Positions 46,325 through 58,172 of a DNA stretch of 64,000 nt are shown piece by piece. The stretch spans positions 1,348,001 to 1,412,000 of the forward strand of contig JANUWF010002022.1 in NCBI GenBank assembly GCA_026120185.1. Direction: 5' to 3'. Positions within the stretch are counted from its first letter, which is position 1; every line of letters begins with the position of its first letter. This stretch comes from Voacanga thouarsii. Taxonomy: Eukaryota; Streptophyta; Magnoliopsida; Gentianales; Apocynaceae. The notes under the pieces were generated by a model, which saw nothing but the letters and a program-made list of their open reading frames with translations, was not told where the DNA came from and made no database searches. The position numbers and the translations under genes are program-made.

Positions 46325-48034
46325 TGATGAAAGATCATCATATTTATATTTTCTAGTGTTTTTGTATTTTAATTAAGGTAAATTCTTACGCAATTCACTA
46401 CTCACCATACCCTTTTTCATCTTGTTTTGATAGGAATACAAAAAGACCAGTTGAAGATGAATAAAGACGAAAAGTAAGAAAATGGAGCAAAAATAAAGGA
46501 GCAGGATGGTGCAAAATTTTGCCAAAGAACAAAAATTGGTGGCCTAGGGAAGTCCAAGATCTATACGTCACCTAGATGTCTTCAATATTACCTAATTTCC
46601 ATAAAATTGGTGGCCAGGGGAAGGCTGCCTAGTGTATTCATTATGCCAACTTATTTAGAACTTGGCTGCCAGAGAAGCTTAAGTTCCCTGGGCGACCTAG
46701 TGTTTTTTATACGAGTAAACGTCCAAAAAAATGGCAGCCTACAGAAGTTCACTAGGTGAACTACTTGGTATTCTTTTCTAATGCTAAGTTCTAGTAACTT
46801 GGCAGGCTAGAAAAGCTTAAAATCCTTAGGCCACCTTGTTTTCAGAGTACTTTATGGCCTAGGGAAGTTGAACTTCCTTGGGGCACCCACAAACCACTTC
46901 AACGTAACTCTGCATTGCATTTTTAAAGACCCACGACTCAAAGGCATTATATATCATTCCTTTGGACATGAAAAGAAGGGAGGAGAGTTTGACAAAGGCA
47001 AGAGTTTCTCTCAAGAGCCCTAAATCTTATGAGTTTTCACACAAAGAAGGGAGAAAGACCAAGAGATTCAAAGAAGAGAAAGAGAGGGTTACCTGAAGAT
47101 CTCAAGAAAAGAAATGAGACGGCTTGTTAATGAGTTTACTTTTATCTTCTTTTTCAAATCTCACTTTGCAATTTTTATGCTACGAATTGATTTTAAATTG
47201 TAATAAAGGATTGTACCCTATTTTTATGCTTGAGGATGATGCATTTTCTTTGGATCTATTCTTTTTACTCTATGGTATTTAGTTATTTATGTTTATTGAG
47301 TTATCTTGGTTGAGTTGTGTTTTGATTCATTTGTTTCATTTAAACATTCTTCCTTATGATTTTGAAAGATGGGGCTAAGGATTGCACATCCACTTAGCCA
47401 ATTTAACATTTGCCATTTTCAATTAACCCAAAAGGGGGGGTTGGAGATTTGGTCTAATTACCAAAGTGTTTGTGAGATTGCCTAGAGATAGGGATTTTTT
47501 GGCCTTCGGATGATTTGTGATTGTGAGTGTTGATTACTGCATTATTAGGTTTGGTTAGTTTGGTAAAGATACTAATTAATCAAATTTGGCGGTAGAAATC
47601 TCAAAACTCTAGAGGGAGTGAAAATGGAATTTGACTCACTTCAGTGCCTAGAGTTAGAATTTATGGATTCAAAGGGTACTCAACTTTTAGGTGTTGAATG
47701 TGGGAATCCCTTTTGTTATATGGGTTTATCTCTTTCTTATTCTTTGATGAACTTATGACTCTCTCTTGTATAAGAACTCAACTTTTCTCCTAGTGTAGTT
47801 AGTCTTGTATACTTCCCATTTTTATTCAGCTAAACAATAACAAAAGAAGGAAGTAAGGGTAATAACCACGTTCCGTAAGTTCTTTGATACTTGCCTATAA
47901 TACCATTACTACACGATAGGTGCACTTACCTATATGTTTGTTTTGTAGTTTTATTTGGTATTTTAATTAGTAAAACTTGTGTGTATGTAGGGCACTTTTG
48001 ATATGAATTTTCTATATGCACAAAACACGCATCA
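46325..48034 (+). mobile_element. NA-1 3' LTR
   Basis: A 1.71-kb LTR, TGATGAAAG to ACACGCATCA. The ends match the family (TGATAGGG...; ...GCATCA in sLTR-2). The middle (46530-46900) holds degenerate repeats of GGCCTAGGGAAG / CTTCCCTAGG type. The right flank is gypsy RT code, so NA-1 inserted into Gyp-4. Confidence 0.83.
46530..46900. repeat. GCCTAGGGAAG degenerate repeats in NA-1 LTR
   Basis: About six imperfect copies of 'ggtggcctagggaag...tcacctag' spaced 50-80 bases. A different sequence from the tandem repeats at this place in the NA-2 and sLTR-2 LTRs. Confidence 0.7.
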
Positions 48035-49147
48035 ATACCCCCAGAAAAGGAAGTTTATTTTGAGATCAATTTGTTACTAGAAACATATCCAATTTCCGTG
48101 GCATCATACCATATAGCACCAATAGAATTAAATGAGTTGAAGACTAAACTTTAGGAGTTGTTGGATAAGAAGTTTATTTTACACAGTGTTTCCCCATGAG
48201 ATAAACTTTAGGTGTACCCATTCTTGATGTAAAGAAGAAAAATAGTAGCATGAGAATGTTTATTGATTACCATGAATCATGGTGAATAAAAAAAAAATCT
48301 ATTGCTGCAAATAGATGATTTTTTCTCAAGCTGAAGGGGGTTGAAGCATCCTCCAAGATATATCATGATCTAGATATCATGAGTTTTGTATCAAACCTAA
48401 AGACATACCAAATGGTGCTTTTAGAACTCAATATGGGCATTATGAGTTATTAGTCATGTTTTTTGGTTTGACTAGTGCATCCACAACATTCATGGAGTTG
48501 ATGATGAGTTGGACAAGTTCGTGGTAGTATTTATAGATGATATTTTAATTTACTCCCCAGCAGAAGAAGTTCACTGGGAACATCTTAAAATGGTGTTACA
48601 AAGACTTTGTAAGTAGAAGCTTTATGCTATGTTTAGCAAATGCCAATTCTAGTTGATGAATGTTACTTTTCTGTTTTATGTTACTTCAGAAGAAGGAGTT
48701 GCTATAGATCCTAAGAAGATTAAGGCAATTGTTGATTGGCCTAGACTGACTACTACTTCTAAAGTTTGGAGTTTCTTAGGCTTAATAGGTTACTACCAGA
48801 AGTTTGTATAGGACTTCTAAAAGATAGCCACTGACTTGACTCAGCTAACCCAAAAGAGAATTTAGTTCAAGAGGGATGATGCTTGCGAAAAGATTTTTAA
48901 GGAATTGAATAGGTTATTGACTTTTGCACCAATTTTAGCTCTACCCTCTGAGATGGAAGTTTCACTATCTACAGTGACACTTTAAAAAATGGATTAGGTT
49001 GTGTATTAATGTAGAATGGGAAGGAGATAGCCAATGCATTACTTTAATTAAAGCCTTATGAATAGAACTACCCAAGTCGTAATATTGAGTTGGTTGTAGT
49101 AGTGTTCGAATTAAAGATTTAGAGACATTACCTACATGGTGAGACAT
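48035..49147 (+). pseudogene. pol: Gyp-4 reverse transcriptase and RNase H start
   Basis: Plus-strand gypsy pol, beginning mid-gene after the NA-1 LTR. It reads APIELNELKTKL, then [37 protein letters not shown] (catalytic Asp pair, about 48515-48565), LHAMFSKCQF-like and SFLGLIGYYQKFV, followed by an RNase H remnant (GLGCVLM, YPSRNIELVVVVFELK, RHYLHGETF). Many stops and several shifts make it older-looking than Gyp-1. It ends at 49147 where NA-3's LTR begins; the rest should lie beyond the window to the right, and the start to the left of position 1. Confidence 0.9.
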
Positions 49148-50678
49148 TTATGCATTAATTTTTGGTGTATTAAAATCATCAAATTTTAATCCATCCCTTA
49201 GTCAAGTTTTAATTAAAACATTAATCTCAAAATACACATATGAGCAAGTATACTTATTGCAAGCATAGTATAGGGAATTAACGAGTATTGATCCTCAAAA
49301 GAATAAGTACACATTAATCATTTTTTATAAATTTTTTAACCGACCCAAATAAAGTTGTAAAATAATAAAAAAAAAATAAAGAAATATATACAATTCAATG
49401 ATGTGAAAATATATAATTTAGACAAAAGCTTTTTAAAACATGATAATGAATCTCTTAGCTAATATCACAATCAATTAATTTCTTAGTCTCATGAAGGATT
49501 TAATATAGACCCACTTCGTTTGCAATCCATAGAATCACTATCTTCTAGTTAAATTAATAAACACATTCAGTCTCGACTAACTTATCCAAAAGAAGCATTA
49601 AAATCAATCCTCATATAAACCCTATATTCTAGGCGATTTAAAATAAGAAATTAGTTAATGAATCCATATTCTAGCCTTAATTAACCAACTTTTAATTACT
49701 AATGTTCTAAACAATTAACCCCCTTTTTTCAAGCAAGTTAAGAGATAACAAATATGAAACTAATTAATTGAAGCCATTACCAACCTCTTTTCCAAGAAAG
49801 TTGATAACAAAAATCAACCAACCAACTACGTAAGAAAAATAAATAATCAAATACCAAGATAAATAATTAAATGATAAAAGGACTAAATTAATTAATAAAC
49901 TATGGATCACAAAAAAAAATGTCAAATTAACATGAAAATATTGACTACATGATTGTCTAAGGAAAAGAAAACAAAGGTAAAAGAAAGCACTTATGGACAA
50001 GCCTCTTTCTTTCTCCTTGAAGACTCTCTTGATCAATCCTCCTTAATTTGGCGAATCTCTCCTTCAATAGTAATTAGGAGTTTAAGCTCTTGGATACGCC
50101 TCTCTCAATGTATATCTCCAAACCCTTGTGTTTTCTTTTACTTTTATAGGCCTCTTGGATGCTAAATTCATGGCTGATGAAGTCTTGGCCAAGTAGGACT
50201 AGGAAGATACCAAAATCATTGGAGAATTCCTAATTTCGTGCTTAGAATATTCATCTTCTAGAGTGTACATGGCACCAGGTACAACTGCGCCTCTTGGCGC
50301 CAGGTGCACTTTATTCTTCCCCTATTTTTTGCCCTATTTTTGGCCTGTTCTCCTTGGCAGACAGATGGACCAGGTGCCTGTTACACATGCCAAACCTGGC
50401 ACCTGATTTGTTCTGCTTTTGTGTTGAATGTCGCTCGAATTCTTCTACCGGACCAGAATAGACCCAGTGCCTAGTTCCTTGGCTGAGCCTAGTGCCAGGT
50501 ACATTCTAGAATTGTTCACTTTCTACTTAATTTTAACTCAAATCTGCACAAATTTACCAAAAACACTTTTTACAAGCAAAATGTCAAATAGGAAGGAATA
50601 TGCCTAGTTATTATAACAAATGTATCTTAAAACAACATCAAATAACTAGCAAAATAATAATAATTTTAGCCCGTATTA
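49148..50678 (-). mobile_element. NA-3 3' LTR
   Basis: A 1.53-kb LTR, aligned at both ends with the NA-2 LTRs (shared words CACATAT.AGCAAGTATACT and TAGGAAGGAATATG). The middle (50270-50510) is GC-rich with direct and inverted copies of GGCACCAGGT / GGCGCCAGGTG. Confidence 0.87.
50270..50510. repeat. GGCGCCAGGTG-type repeats in NA-3 LTR
   Basis: At least six GGCACCAGGT-like words in both orientations (for example 50273, 50298, 50381, 50399, 50466, 50502). They share their core with the 102-bp repeats of sLTR-2. Confidence 0.7.
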
Positions 50679-52316
50679 CATACCCCCCATACTTAAACAT
50701 TTGCTTGTCTATAAGCAGAACATTTTAACCAAGAGAAATCATTAGGAAAACACAAGTTCCAACTTATTCAAAAAACTATTTACAACATTACGAAGGATTA
50801 TAATTTCCTTCAAACATTAGATATAAGTCTTTTCATTCACACCATTTGAAAACAATTCAAACATTAAAACATTTGACAAGATATCACAAAACTCTTGAAG
50901 TCAAATTAATCAAGTGTTTACCTTAGTTTAAGAAAGTTATTTCACTCTTTAAGTAAAAATATAGATAATATGAATCACGTAAATCAAGATGTCTACCAAC
51001 TCAAACATTATAAATCTAAAAATTGCACAACTCCAGTCATGATGTAAGAAAAACACTCTAATTTTTTCTCTAAAATTTTTTTCAATGACTTCGGGAATTG
51101 ATAGCCTTAAGTGCATGGATTTCACTTCACATACCGTATTGACCCTCTTTTTTAGTCATCACTCATCATTTTTTCAAACAATTCTTTCTTTCTTTCTCTG
51201 CTCTTTCTTGCATTTTTTCCTTCGGGATAGCCTTAAGAGAGTGCACCAAATTCAGTTGCTGCTTCTCCCCTTATTGACCCTCTTTTCAGCCAAAAGTCTT
51301 CAAAGATAATCAATAAGAGCATTTTTGCAATTCACGTAACACTAGTTTTGTTTCCACTAATTGTTTTTTTTTTTTCCTCAACCTAAATCAATTTTTTTTT
51401 TATTTATAATTCTCCACAATCTTTCCTCTCAAAGATCTTTTATCAACTCACATTTCCTATCATAACTCAAAGCTTAACAAAATTTAAACTCATAATACAA
51501 GAGTTAGCCAATAAACTCTTCTCATATTCCTCATATCCTCCATATTTCAATTAGATAAGTCAAATAACATTCAAACACTAATGCATAAAGAAGATTAATC
51601 AAAATTCTCAAGTCTTCAAAAATATCCTCCCCAACAAAACCAATTTCATAAAAAATCCACCTAATGAATTACAAAACTCATATTCAAGTAAGAAAAAGAA
51701 TTAAAACATTGCTTAACAATGAAGCACTAAAATTTTTGAAAACTTTTCACAAAAATGATATATGGAAAAGTACTTCTTCAACTTCATTCTGCCCTCCCCA
51801 ACCCCCTACACACACACACTTAAACTGGATAATATCCTTAATAACTAAAGGCAGAACAGTAAAAGTGCCTCCAAGAAGACCAAAATGAATAAAGAAGAAG
51901 GATAAAGTAAGGAAGATACTTCCATTACAACGTAGTGCCACCATGTTTGAATCTACCACAAGAAAGAGTTACAAGAATAGTCATAAGAGTACCTAATGAA
52001 GAAGAAACAAAACAAAGAGAAGCATAAATCTAGAAAAAGAATGCAAAATTAAAATAAAAGAAATAATACCTAAAAGATTGTAAAGTTCATTAAAATTCAA
52101 AAGAAATGAAATAATAGAAAATAAAATAAAATACAAGAAAGTAAGTTAAGAGTCATCCTCATCATCGTCAGCTACGTGACTGGAAGATGCACCAATAAAT
52201 TATTGGAACAAAGTGGCCAACCATTGATCTTGAACATCATGGTGGTGACGAATATCTGCAATGGAATTGCAAAGCTGGAGGAGGATAGTCATGTGGCTTT
52301 CTAACCATGCCTCCAC
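50679..52316 (-). other. NA-3 3' untranslated tail
   Basis: AT-rich. Begins (minus strand) with the purine-rich AAGTATGGGGGGTATG beside the LTR. It contains T homopolymers (51365-51380, 51391-51400) and a CA run near 51811. No coding signal. Confidence 0.6.
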
Positions 52317-53339
52317 TTATGCCTCAAAATTAGAATGCGAATGAGAACTAGTGGCACGAGGGGCAGGTCTAGTAGGTGGCTCCTCTTCCTCCTCCTCAGC
52401 AGGGGAAAGCTGCTCCCTTCTAGGGTGTTGCACCTTAAATAGCCTCTTCCACCTCTTAGCCCTTTCATCATAGTGATACCTATACTGAACCAAAGTGTGT
52501 TCCGTCACTAGGTGGTGGTCAATACTAGGCTCACTTAACTCTCCATCCATCCGCACTTCAAAGTCTCTTAGATTGCATATAATGACCAAAGGAAATTTGA
52601 GGGCTTTAGCTGTAATGTTAGAGGAAACCACTTCTCTCATGGTCAGAATGATAATTGGAGCAAGGGGAATAGGCTCATTCTTTTCTAATTTTATCCAGAA
52701 TATAAAGGTCAAGGACCCTAGACTCATTGAAGCAACTAGCCTTGGGATAGATGTTGAAAGCAAAGATATAGACTATGGCATGCCATTAAGCCTCAAGGTC
52801 ATTGTTTGAGTAATAACGGTTTTGATCATTTTCCCCTTTCCTCCTCATGCCAAAACTAGCCTTACAGCCTTTAGATCCTATGTAGGTTTAGAAATAATCT
52901 TTTAGTTATTATGGTCCACAACTATCCACTGCCCCTCATCCAGGACTCCCAAAATTCTAGCTAGTCTAGTCCAGTCAAACTCAATAAGAATCCCTTTGAC
53001 CATGGTGTAGATGACTTGGAGATTATTTTTATTTCTGTCCTGCATGTTGGCATAAAACTCTCTCACGAGCACAGGACAATAGGGACCTTCCATTCTAATG
53101 ATAGGCTCCCACCCCAGGTGCCTAAACATAGTAGAAAGCTCTAGGGAATTGTCGAAAGAAGGCTTATAGCATTTTTCAACTATAATCTTATTATGTTGGT
53201 GCCTGTCAAAGTAGATTTGACACATATGATTAGAGAATTGGGTAGGTTAGGTAAGTAGAGGTTCGAAGGAAGGTGTGAATGAAGATGCCTCTCGAGCTCT
53301 TTTACCCCCTAGTGCTAGGCCCTTAGGTCTCCTAGACAT
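52317..53339 (-). pseudogene. NA-3 second-ORF protein (best-preserved copy)
   Basis: About 340 codons, start at 53339 (MSRRPKGLALGGKRAREASS). One stop at codon 31, then open to 52902 with CQIYFDRHQHNKIIVEKCYK, FRHLGWEPIIRMEGPYCPVLV, REFYANMQDRNKN and DEGQWIVVDHNN; after a short broken stretch, 52317-52763 is open with GSLTFIFWIKLEKNEPIPLA, ITLTM-like TMREVVSSNITAKALKFPLV, QYRYHYDERAKRWKRLFKV, a Glu run (EEEEEEPP) and a Ser/His end. Order and spacing match NA-2 and NA-1. It resembles the putative plant transposon-protein family; no catalytic residues are identifiable. Few breaks suggest it decayed later than pol of neighbours. What it does is unknown. Confidence 0.72.
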
Positions 53340-54429
53340 GGTGAAATAATGAAGAAAAGTGATATAATAGAAAAATAAGACTATCTCAACTCACTCTTTA
53401 CAGCCAATACTCAACTCTCAATCGTCTCGCTATTACAACATCTTTCAACACCACCACCAACTCGACACAAAACACCACAAGATAATCAATATAACACCAC
53501 ACAACCTCCTCCAACAAACCTGAAGAAAGATAGCCAAACACAATATCAACAGGCATGATCATATCCATAATATTCAATAGTGCTTAATGGATCAATATTC
53601 AGCTTAGAATCACAATGCGTAATTAGCCATACCATTTATATCACAATGTAAAGATTATAAGCACAAGGCTAAGGTAAATATGAACAAGTATCCTTGATCC
53701 CAAAAATTGCTCACAAAGAAAGCATGCTCAACCACTTCCAAAATGATGTAAAATATCAATGGCATTAATCATAAAGCAATATCAATGATATTCACATGCC
53801 AATGAAAGCTCAAAGAAAGCAATCTTAACAACCAAATCCTTCACTAAAAAATATTCTAGAATTTTTGCCCAAAAATGCATAGAAAACTACCCAAAATTTA
53901 TAATTTAACCCTAGAAAGTGTAGAAAATTGATACCATAATGATCTCCAATGCATGGGCAATGATTCTATGCAAAAAAATTTGAAGAAATTATGCCCCCAA
54001 TGGAAGGATTGAAAAATGGGTTTTGGAGAAAAAGATTGGATTTTTCTTTGTTTTGATGCAAACTTTCAAGAACAAAGAGAGAATTTTATGTTTTGGAAGT
54101 GTTTTAGAGGTATAGAAAGTTACTTGATGGTGTTTTGAAAAGGAACGCGGCGATGGGTAGAGAGAAAATTCGGGAGGGATGAAAGTTTTTTGAACAAAAA
54201 TGGCCAAAAGGGCCCATTTTAGTGTGGCAGCCGAACGAGCCTGGTGCCAGATCAGCTGTGGCTAAAAATCACTTTTTTTTATAAAAAAAATGGGAATTTA
54301 GTGGAAACAAAGAAAAAAAACATAGACTCATAAAAAGAATACAGTCTAACAATCAAATAAATGAAACCAAACGAGAATTAAAAAGATTGTTCAAAAGAAA
54401 CTAAAGCAGTGCAAAATTAGCATTTCCTA
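53340..54429 (-). other. NA-3 spacer between gag and second ORF
   Basis: AT-rich, with the frame 53989-54207 lacking any known domain. It is where pol would stand in an autonomous Athila/Tat element. Confidence 0.6.
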
Positions 54430-55213
54430 TGGTCTTAGTCCTGTGGGTTGGTCTCCATGTTTCCTGGAAATGATCCCAGTTGAGGATCACTAAGGAGTTT
54501 GGCTAACTATCCAATTTGACCTTCAAGGTTACACATGGATGCCTCCAAATTTCTGGTGGTTACATTGATTCCTTGGAACTATGTTTTCGTTCCACTTACT
54601 AGTTGGGTGACAAACTCCTCCAAAGATAGTTTAGTTGGTGGGGCATTGTACGGTAGAGGTGGTTGTGTCCTTTGCATCCCAAAATTCGAAGAAGCTAGCC
54701 GAGGTTGGTTTTGATTATTCTATTAAAAGTTATGGTGATTCCTCCAACCTGTGATATAAACATTGCAATAAGGATTATTACCTTTCCGACCATTACCTAC
54801 AACCGCCGCTTCTTCTAATACTTCTTGCGAAGACCCCATGGCACACATGGTTTGGATGCCCTTCCCCACAAAAATCACAATTGATACTCATTACCTGCCC
54901 TTGGGAAGGAGGCATTACCAATTGCCATCCACCTTATGTACTCTATGTACACGACCTTTGGATCGTGAACTACCCTAGGCATAGTTATTTGGAGTAAACT
55001 TTTCAATCAAATCAAATTCCTCTTCTAGAGTTTTGGAATTGATGGAGCCTCCTACAGATGCATCAACTAATTACCTTGTAGCAAAGCTCAATCCGCTGTG
55101 AAAGATCTGCATTTGCATTTCCAACTCAAATCCATGGTGAGGACATTTTCTCGGCATTTCCTTAAACCTCTCACAACACTCATAAAGGTTTTCGACCTTT
55201 AATTGTTGGAAGG
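54430..55213 (-). pseudogene. gag: NA-3 gag, C-terminal half
   Basis: Minus strand, in order from 55208: LYECCERFKEMPRKCPHHGF, SFATR, VDASVGGSINSKTLEEEFDL with ELIEKFTPN, then a Gly/Asn-rich stretch (MCAMGSSQEVLEEA, GWRNHHNF, NQNQPRL), and LEEFVTQLVSGTKT, TTRNLEASMCNLEGQIG, LAKLLSDPQLGSFPGNMETN. This is the standard Athila/Tat gag order. The zinc-knuckle region is poorly kept. A few stops and shifts are present. The 5' side was separated by sLTR-2. Confidence 0.87.
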
Positions 55214-56752
55214 TGATAGGGCCTAAATTAGTTATATTTTTTCTAGCTATTTGAGGCTCTTTTGTAATACATTTTGTTCAATAACTAGTCATATTCCTTC
55301 ATATTTGAAATTTTACCCTTGGAAAGGTATTTTGTTCATTATTTCAGATTTTAGGGATAAAACAAAGTAATAACATCGCAAAATAGAACCAAGGCGGCAC
55401 CGGCCACGACAGAGGAACCGGCACCAGCCATATGCTGATGACACAAACTTCGAAGCAACGAAAAATTGTTGAAACAGGACCAGAACAAAACCAAACCGGC
55501 ACCGGCTCCAGTAGCCAAGGCGCCGCTGGCTGCACTTTGGACTACATTGTGTTGAAATCGAGAAAAATCGGCAAACAACGGAAGAAACAGAACACAACTG
55601 GCGCTGGCTCCAGTAGCCAAGACGGCGCCGGCTGTGCTCTAAGGAAAAGAAGGGATTTTGATTTTTGTACGCAGTTGTTGGTAATTTGCAGAATTTTTGT
55701 ATCTTCCTACTTTGACTTGGCCCAGAACCTTACATCAAGGAGTTTAGGCACTTCTGAAGCCTATAAATAGATGGAAAATATAAGGAAAAATAAGAAAATT
55801 GATAGATTATCATAGAAAATCACTCAAACCAAAGGAGAAATTCTTCAAATCAAGAAGGGTTGTGCAAGAAAGTTTTGAAAGGAAGTAGAAGGAGGCTTGT
55901 CTATGAGTGCTTTATTTTACTTTATTTTCTTTGTCTTGAACAATGATATATTAATTGTTTTATTGTAATTTAACATTGTTTTCGGTATTCTTGGTTTTTA
56001 GAGTTATTTGATCTTTTGATTAATTGATTGTTCTTCTTGGTATTTAATTACTTGTGCTTATTACGAGATTAATTTGTTGTTTCTTTCTGTTAACTTGCTA
56101 AACTAAAGGGGTTGATAGTCATTGCAATTTATTGATTTCATATTTATTGGTTGTTAACTTGCTGGACCAAGGGAGTTAATTGTTTAGGATTGAGTAATTA
56201 ATGGTTCATTAATGTTTGCCAGATCAAGGATTCATTGATTAATTTCATGCTTTAAATTTGCCAAACTAAGGAAATTTAATCAAGGATTGTGTTTAATGCT
56301 TCTTTTGGGTGAATTAGTTTGAACAAACCAAGTGATGCTAATTTATCTAGAAGATAGTGATTTCATGGATTGACCATATAAGTGAATATATTTTAATCCT
56401 TCATGCTGCTAAGGAAATAATTAGTTATGATAATGATTAGGTACTTTGAGAACATGTTTGTCAAAACAATGGTTTAAGTTACATAATTCTTCATCCTTGA
56501 CATGTATATATTTTTATTTTATTTTATTTTATTTTTATTTCTTTTTCACTTTATTGAGTCAGTTAAACAATAAAAGAAAAGGGATTAATGCATACTTGTT
56601 CCTTGAGGATCGACACTCGTTTGAACCCTATGCTATGTTAATGATGAGTACGCTTACTCATATGTGTAATTTAGGGTTAACGTTTTAATTTAAACTTGAT
56701 TGGTAATGTGCTTATTTTTATTTGATTTTTATACCCAAATTTATACGCATCA
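55214..56752 (+). mobile_element. sLTR-2: solo LTR with perfect target duplication
   Basis: A 1.54-kb LTR, TGATAGGGCC to ACGCATCA, flanked on both sides by GAAGG (55209-55213 and 56753-56757). The bases beyond each flank are the two halves of NA-3 gag. It is in opposite orientation to NA-3. The middle has 102-bp tandem repeats (55396-55700). No internal region: it formed by recombination between the LTRs of an inserted element. Confidence 0.93.
55396..55700. repeat. 102-bp tandem repeat, three units, in sLTR-2
   Basis: The motif GGCACCGGC / GGCGCTGGC starts at 55396, 55498 and 55600, exactly 102 bases apart; units 2 and 3 share GGCTCCAGTAGCCAAG. GC content is far above the surroundings. Overlapping open frames on both strands (55313-55770) follow from the repeat and are not genes. 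Confidence 0.85.
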
Positions 56753-56757
56753 GAAGG

Positions 56758-57285
56758 CAAATATGTCAGTCCTAAGTTTGGATGTTCTAGCTGGTGGGAA
56801 ATATTTGGCCAATAATTTTTCAGCTAACACATTCGAAGTAGTAATGATCCGGTGGGCAAAGATTTTAACCATAATTTTGCTCTATCTCTCAAGAAAAAGG
56901 GGAAAAGTCTTAGTTTAATGGCATCCTTATAAATACTATTCATTTTGCACGTGTCACAAATTTCTAGAAACTCGCAAGATGGGCATTGGGATCCTTCTTC
57001 GGTAACCCATCAAATTGGACCATATTCTAGGTCATTTGGATTTTGTTGGGTTTTATCTCAAAATTGTTTGCCTCTATCCTAGGCTTCATGGTACTAGAGC
57101 CCGTACCTGAGATCGCAGATTTTACAAAGTCATTCATAATCTACCTGTTAACTCCAATGTTACCACCATCGTTGGGCTCTTTTACCTCCATATCATTTCT
57201 TACCCTTTCGCTTATAACCTTCCAGACCTTGGTGGAATCATTACTCGAGAAGTCCATGGCCGAGGCGACTATGTGGTGGAAATAA
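56758..57285 (-). pseudogene. gag: NA-3 gag, N-terminal half
   Basis: Minus strand from about 57285: FHHIVASAMDFSSNDSTKVW, then MKPRIEANNFEIKPNKIQM, NMVQFDGLPKKDPNAHLASF, RMPLN and FSPFS, leading to LPPDHYYFE-like and IIGQIFPTS blocks. The 'FEIKP..I.M...VQFDGLP.EDPNAH' sequence is the hallmark of Athila/Tat gag. It continues at 55208 beyond sLTR-2. Stops occur at several places. The N-terminal start is not clear. Confidence 0.85.
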
Positions 57286-57301
57286 TTCTAATTGATACAC
57301 A

Positions 57302-58080
57302 TGTTGAGTATTGAATTCTAAAACAAGTAATAATAAACTTAGGCTATAATTAATTATATTCTAGCAAGAGTTGACACTAATTTCATACTCTAAAATCAAA
57401 TGAGATATAATATTATGAAACGAGTTTATTGCACTGATGTTTTGCTATTGAAAGGTTTATGTCAAGCCACTTGACTTTCCGGACTTTTGGATGGTCATGA
57501 TATATTGCTAGATGCCATTCATGATATGCTAAATATGAATTTATTAATTATAGAATTAATAAATTAATATTAATTAGAGTTAATAAGTTAATTCTAATTA
57601 TTAAGGATTATTAATTTTATAATGATTACAATTAATTCATATTTTGCTACCAGTAGACTGGAAAACTTAATCGTTACAGACAGTAGTGGAATTGGTACTC
57701 AAGATATTATATGATAATATTTGGGATTAATTTGTGAGAAGAATTAATAATTATGGACTAATTAAAAAATGTTATAATTAGTTGAATAAAATTACAATTA
57801 TTTAAAAGCCCTGTAGTCGAGTTATAAACTTGTTATAACTCAAGGGTCAAATTGTAATTTCAAAAATTCCAAAGCCTATATTGGAAAAAAAGGGATTATT
57901 AATGTTTTGTAAAAGCTTAAGAAACATATAGAAAAGGTTTGTATGATTGTTGTCTAGATTTTCATTGATTGAGTTTAGGAAACAAATGAGAAGCTTTGTT
58001 AATATTTTTGTTTCCTAAAAAGTTTAGGAAATAGAAACATCGTCCCAAAAGGCAGTGCATGCACATATGCGCGTGCGCGT

Positions 58081-58117
<37 letters not shown>

Positions 58118-58121
58118 AACA

Positions 58122-58172
<51 letters not shown>

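Larger units (their letters stand above)
49148..57301 (-). mobile_element. NA-3: Athila/Tat-type element with gag but no pol
   Basis: A minus-strand element: 3' LTR 49148-50678, tail, second ORF 52317-53339, spacer, gag 54430-57285 (split by sLTR-2). Its 5' LTR is not in the window because Cop-2 sequence begins at 57302. No protease, RT or integrase lies between gag and the LTR. It is inserted in RNase H of Gyp-4. Confidence 0.8.

Noticed and set aside
55313..55770. Five overlapping frames of 63-112 codons on both strands in GC-rich sequence
   Set aside because: They lie on the 102-bp tandem repeat within a solo LTR, which keeps frames open on both strands because of period divisible by three.
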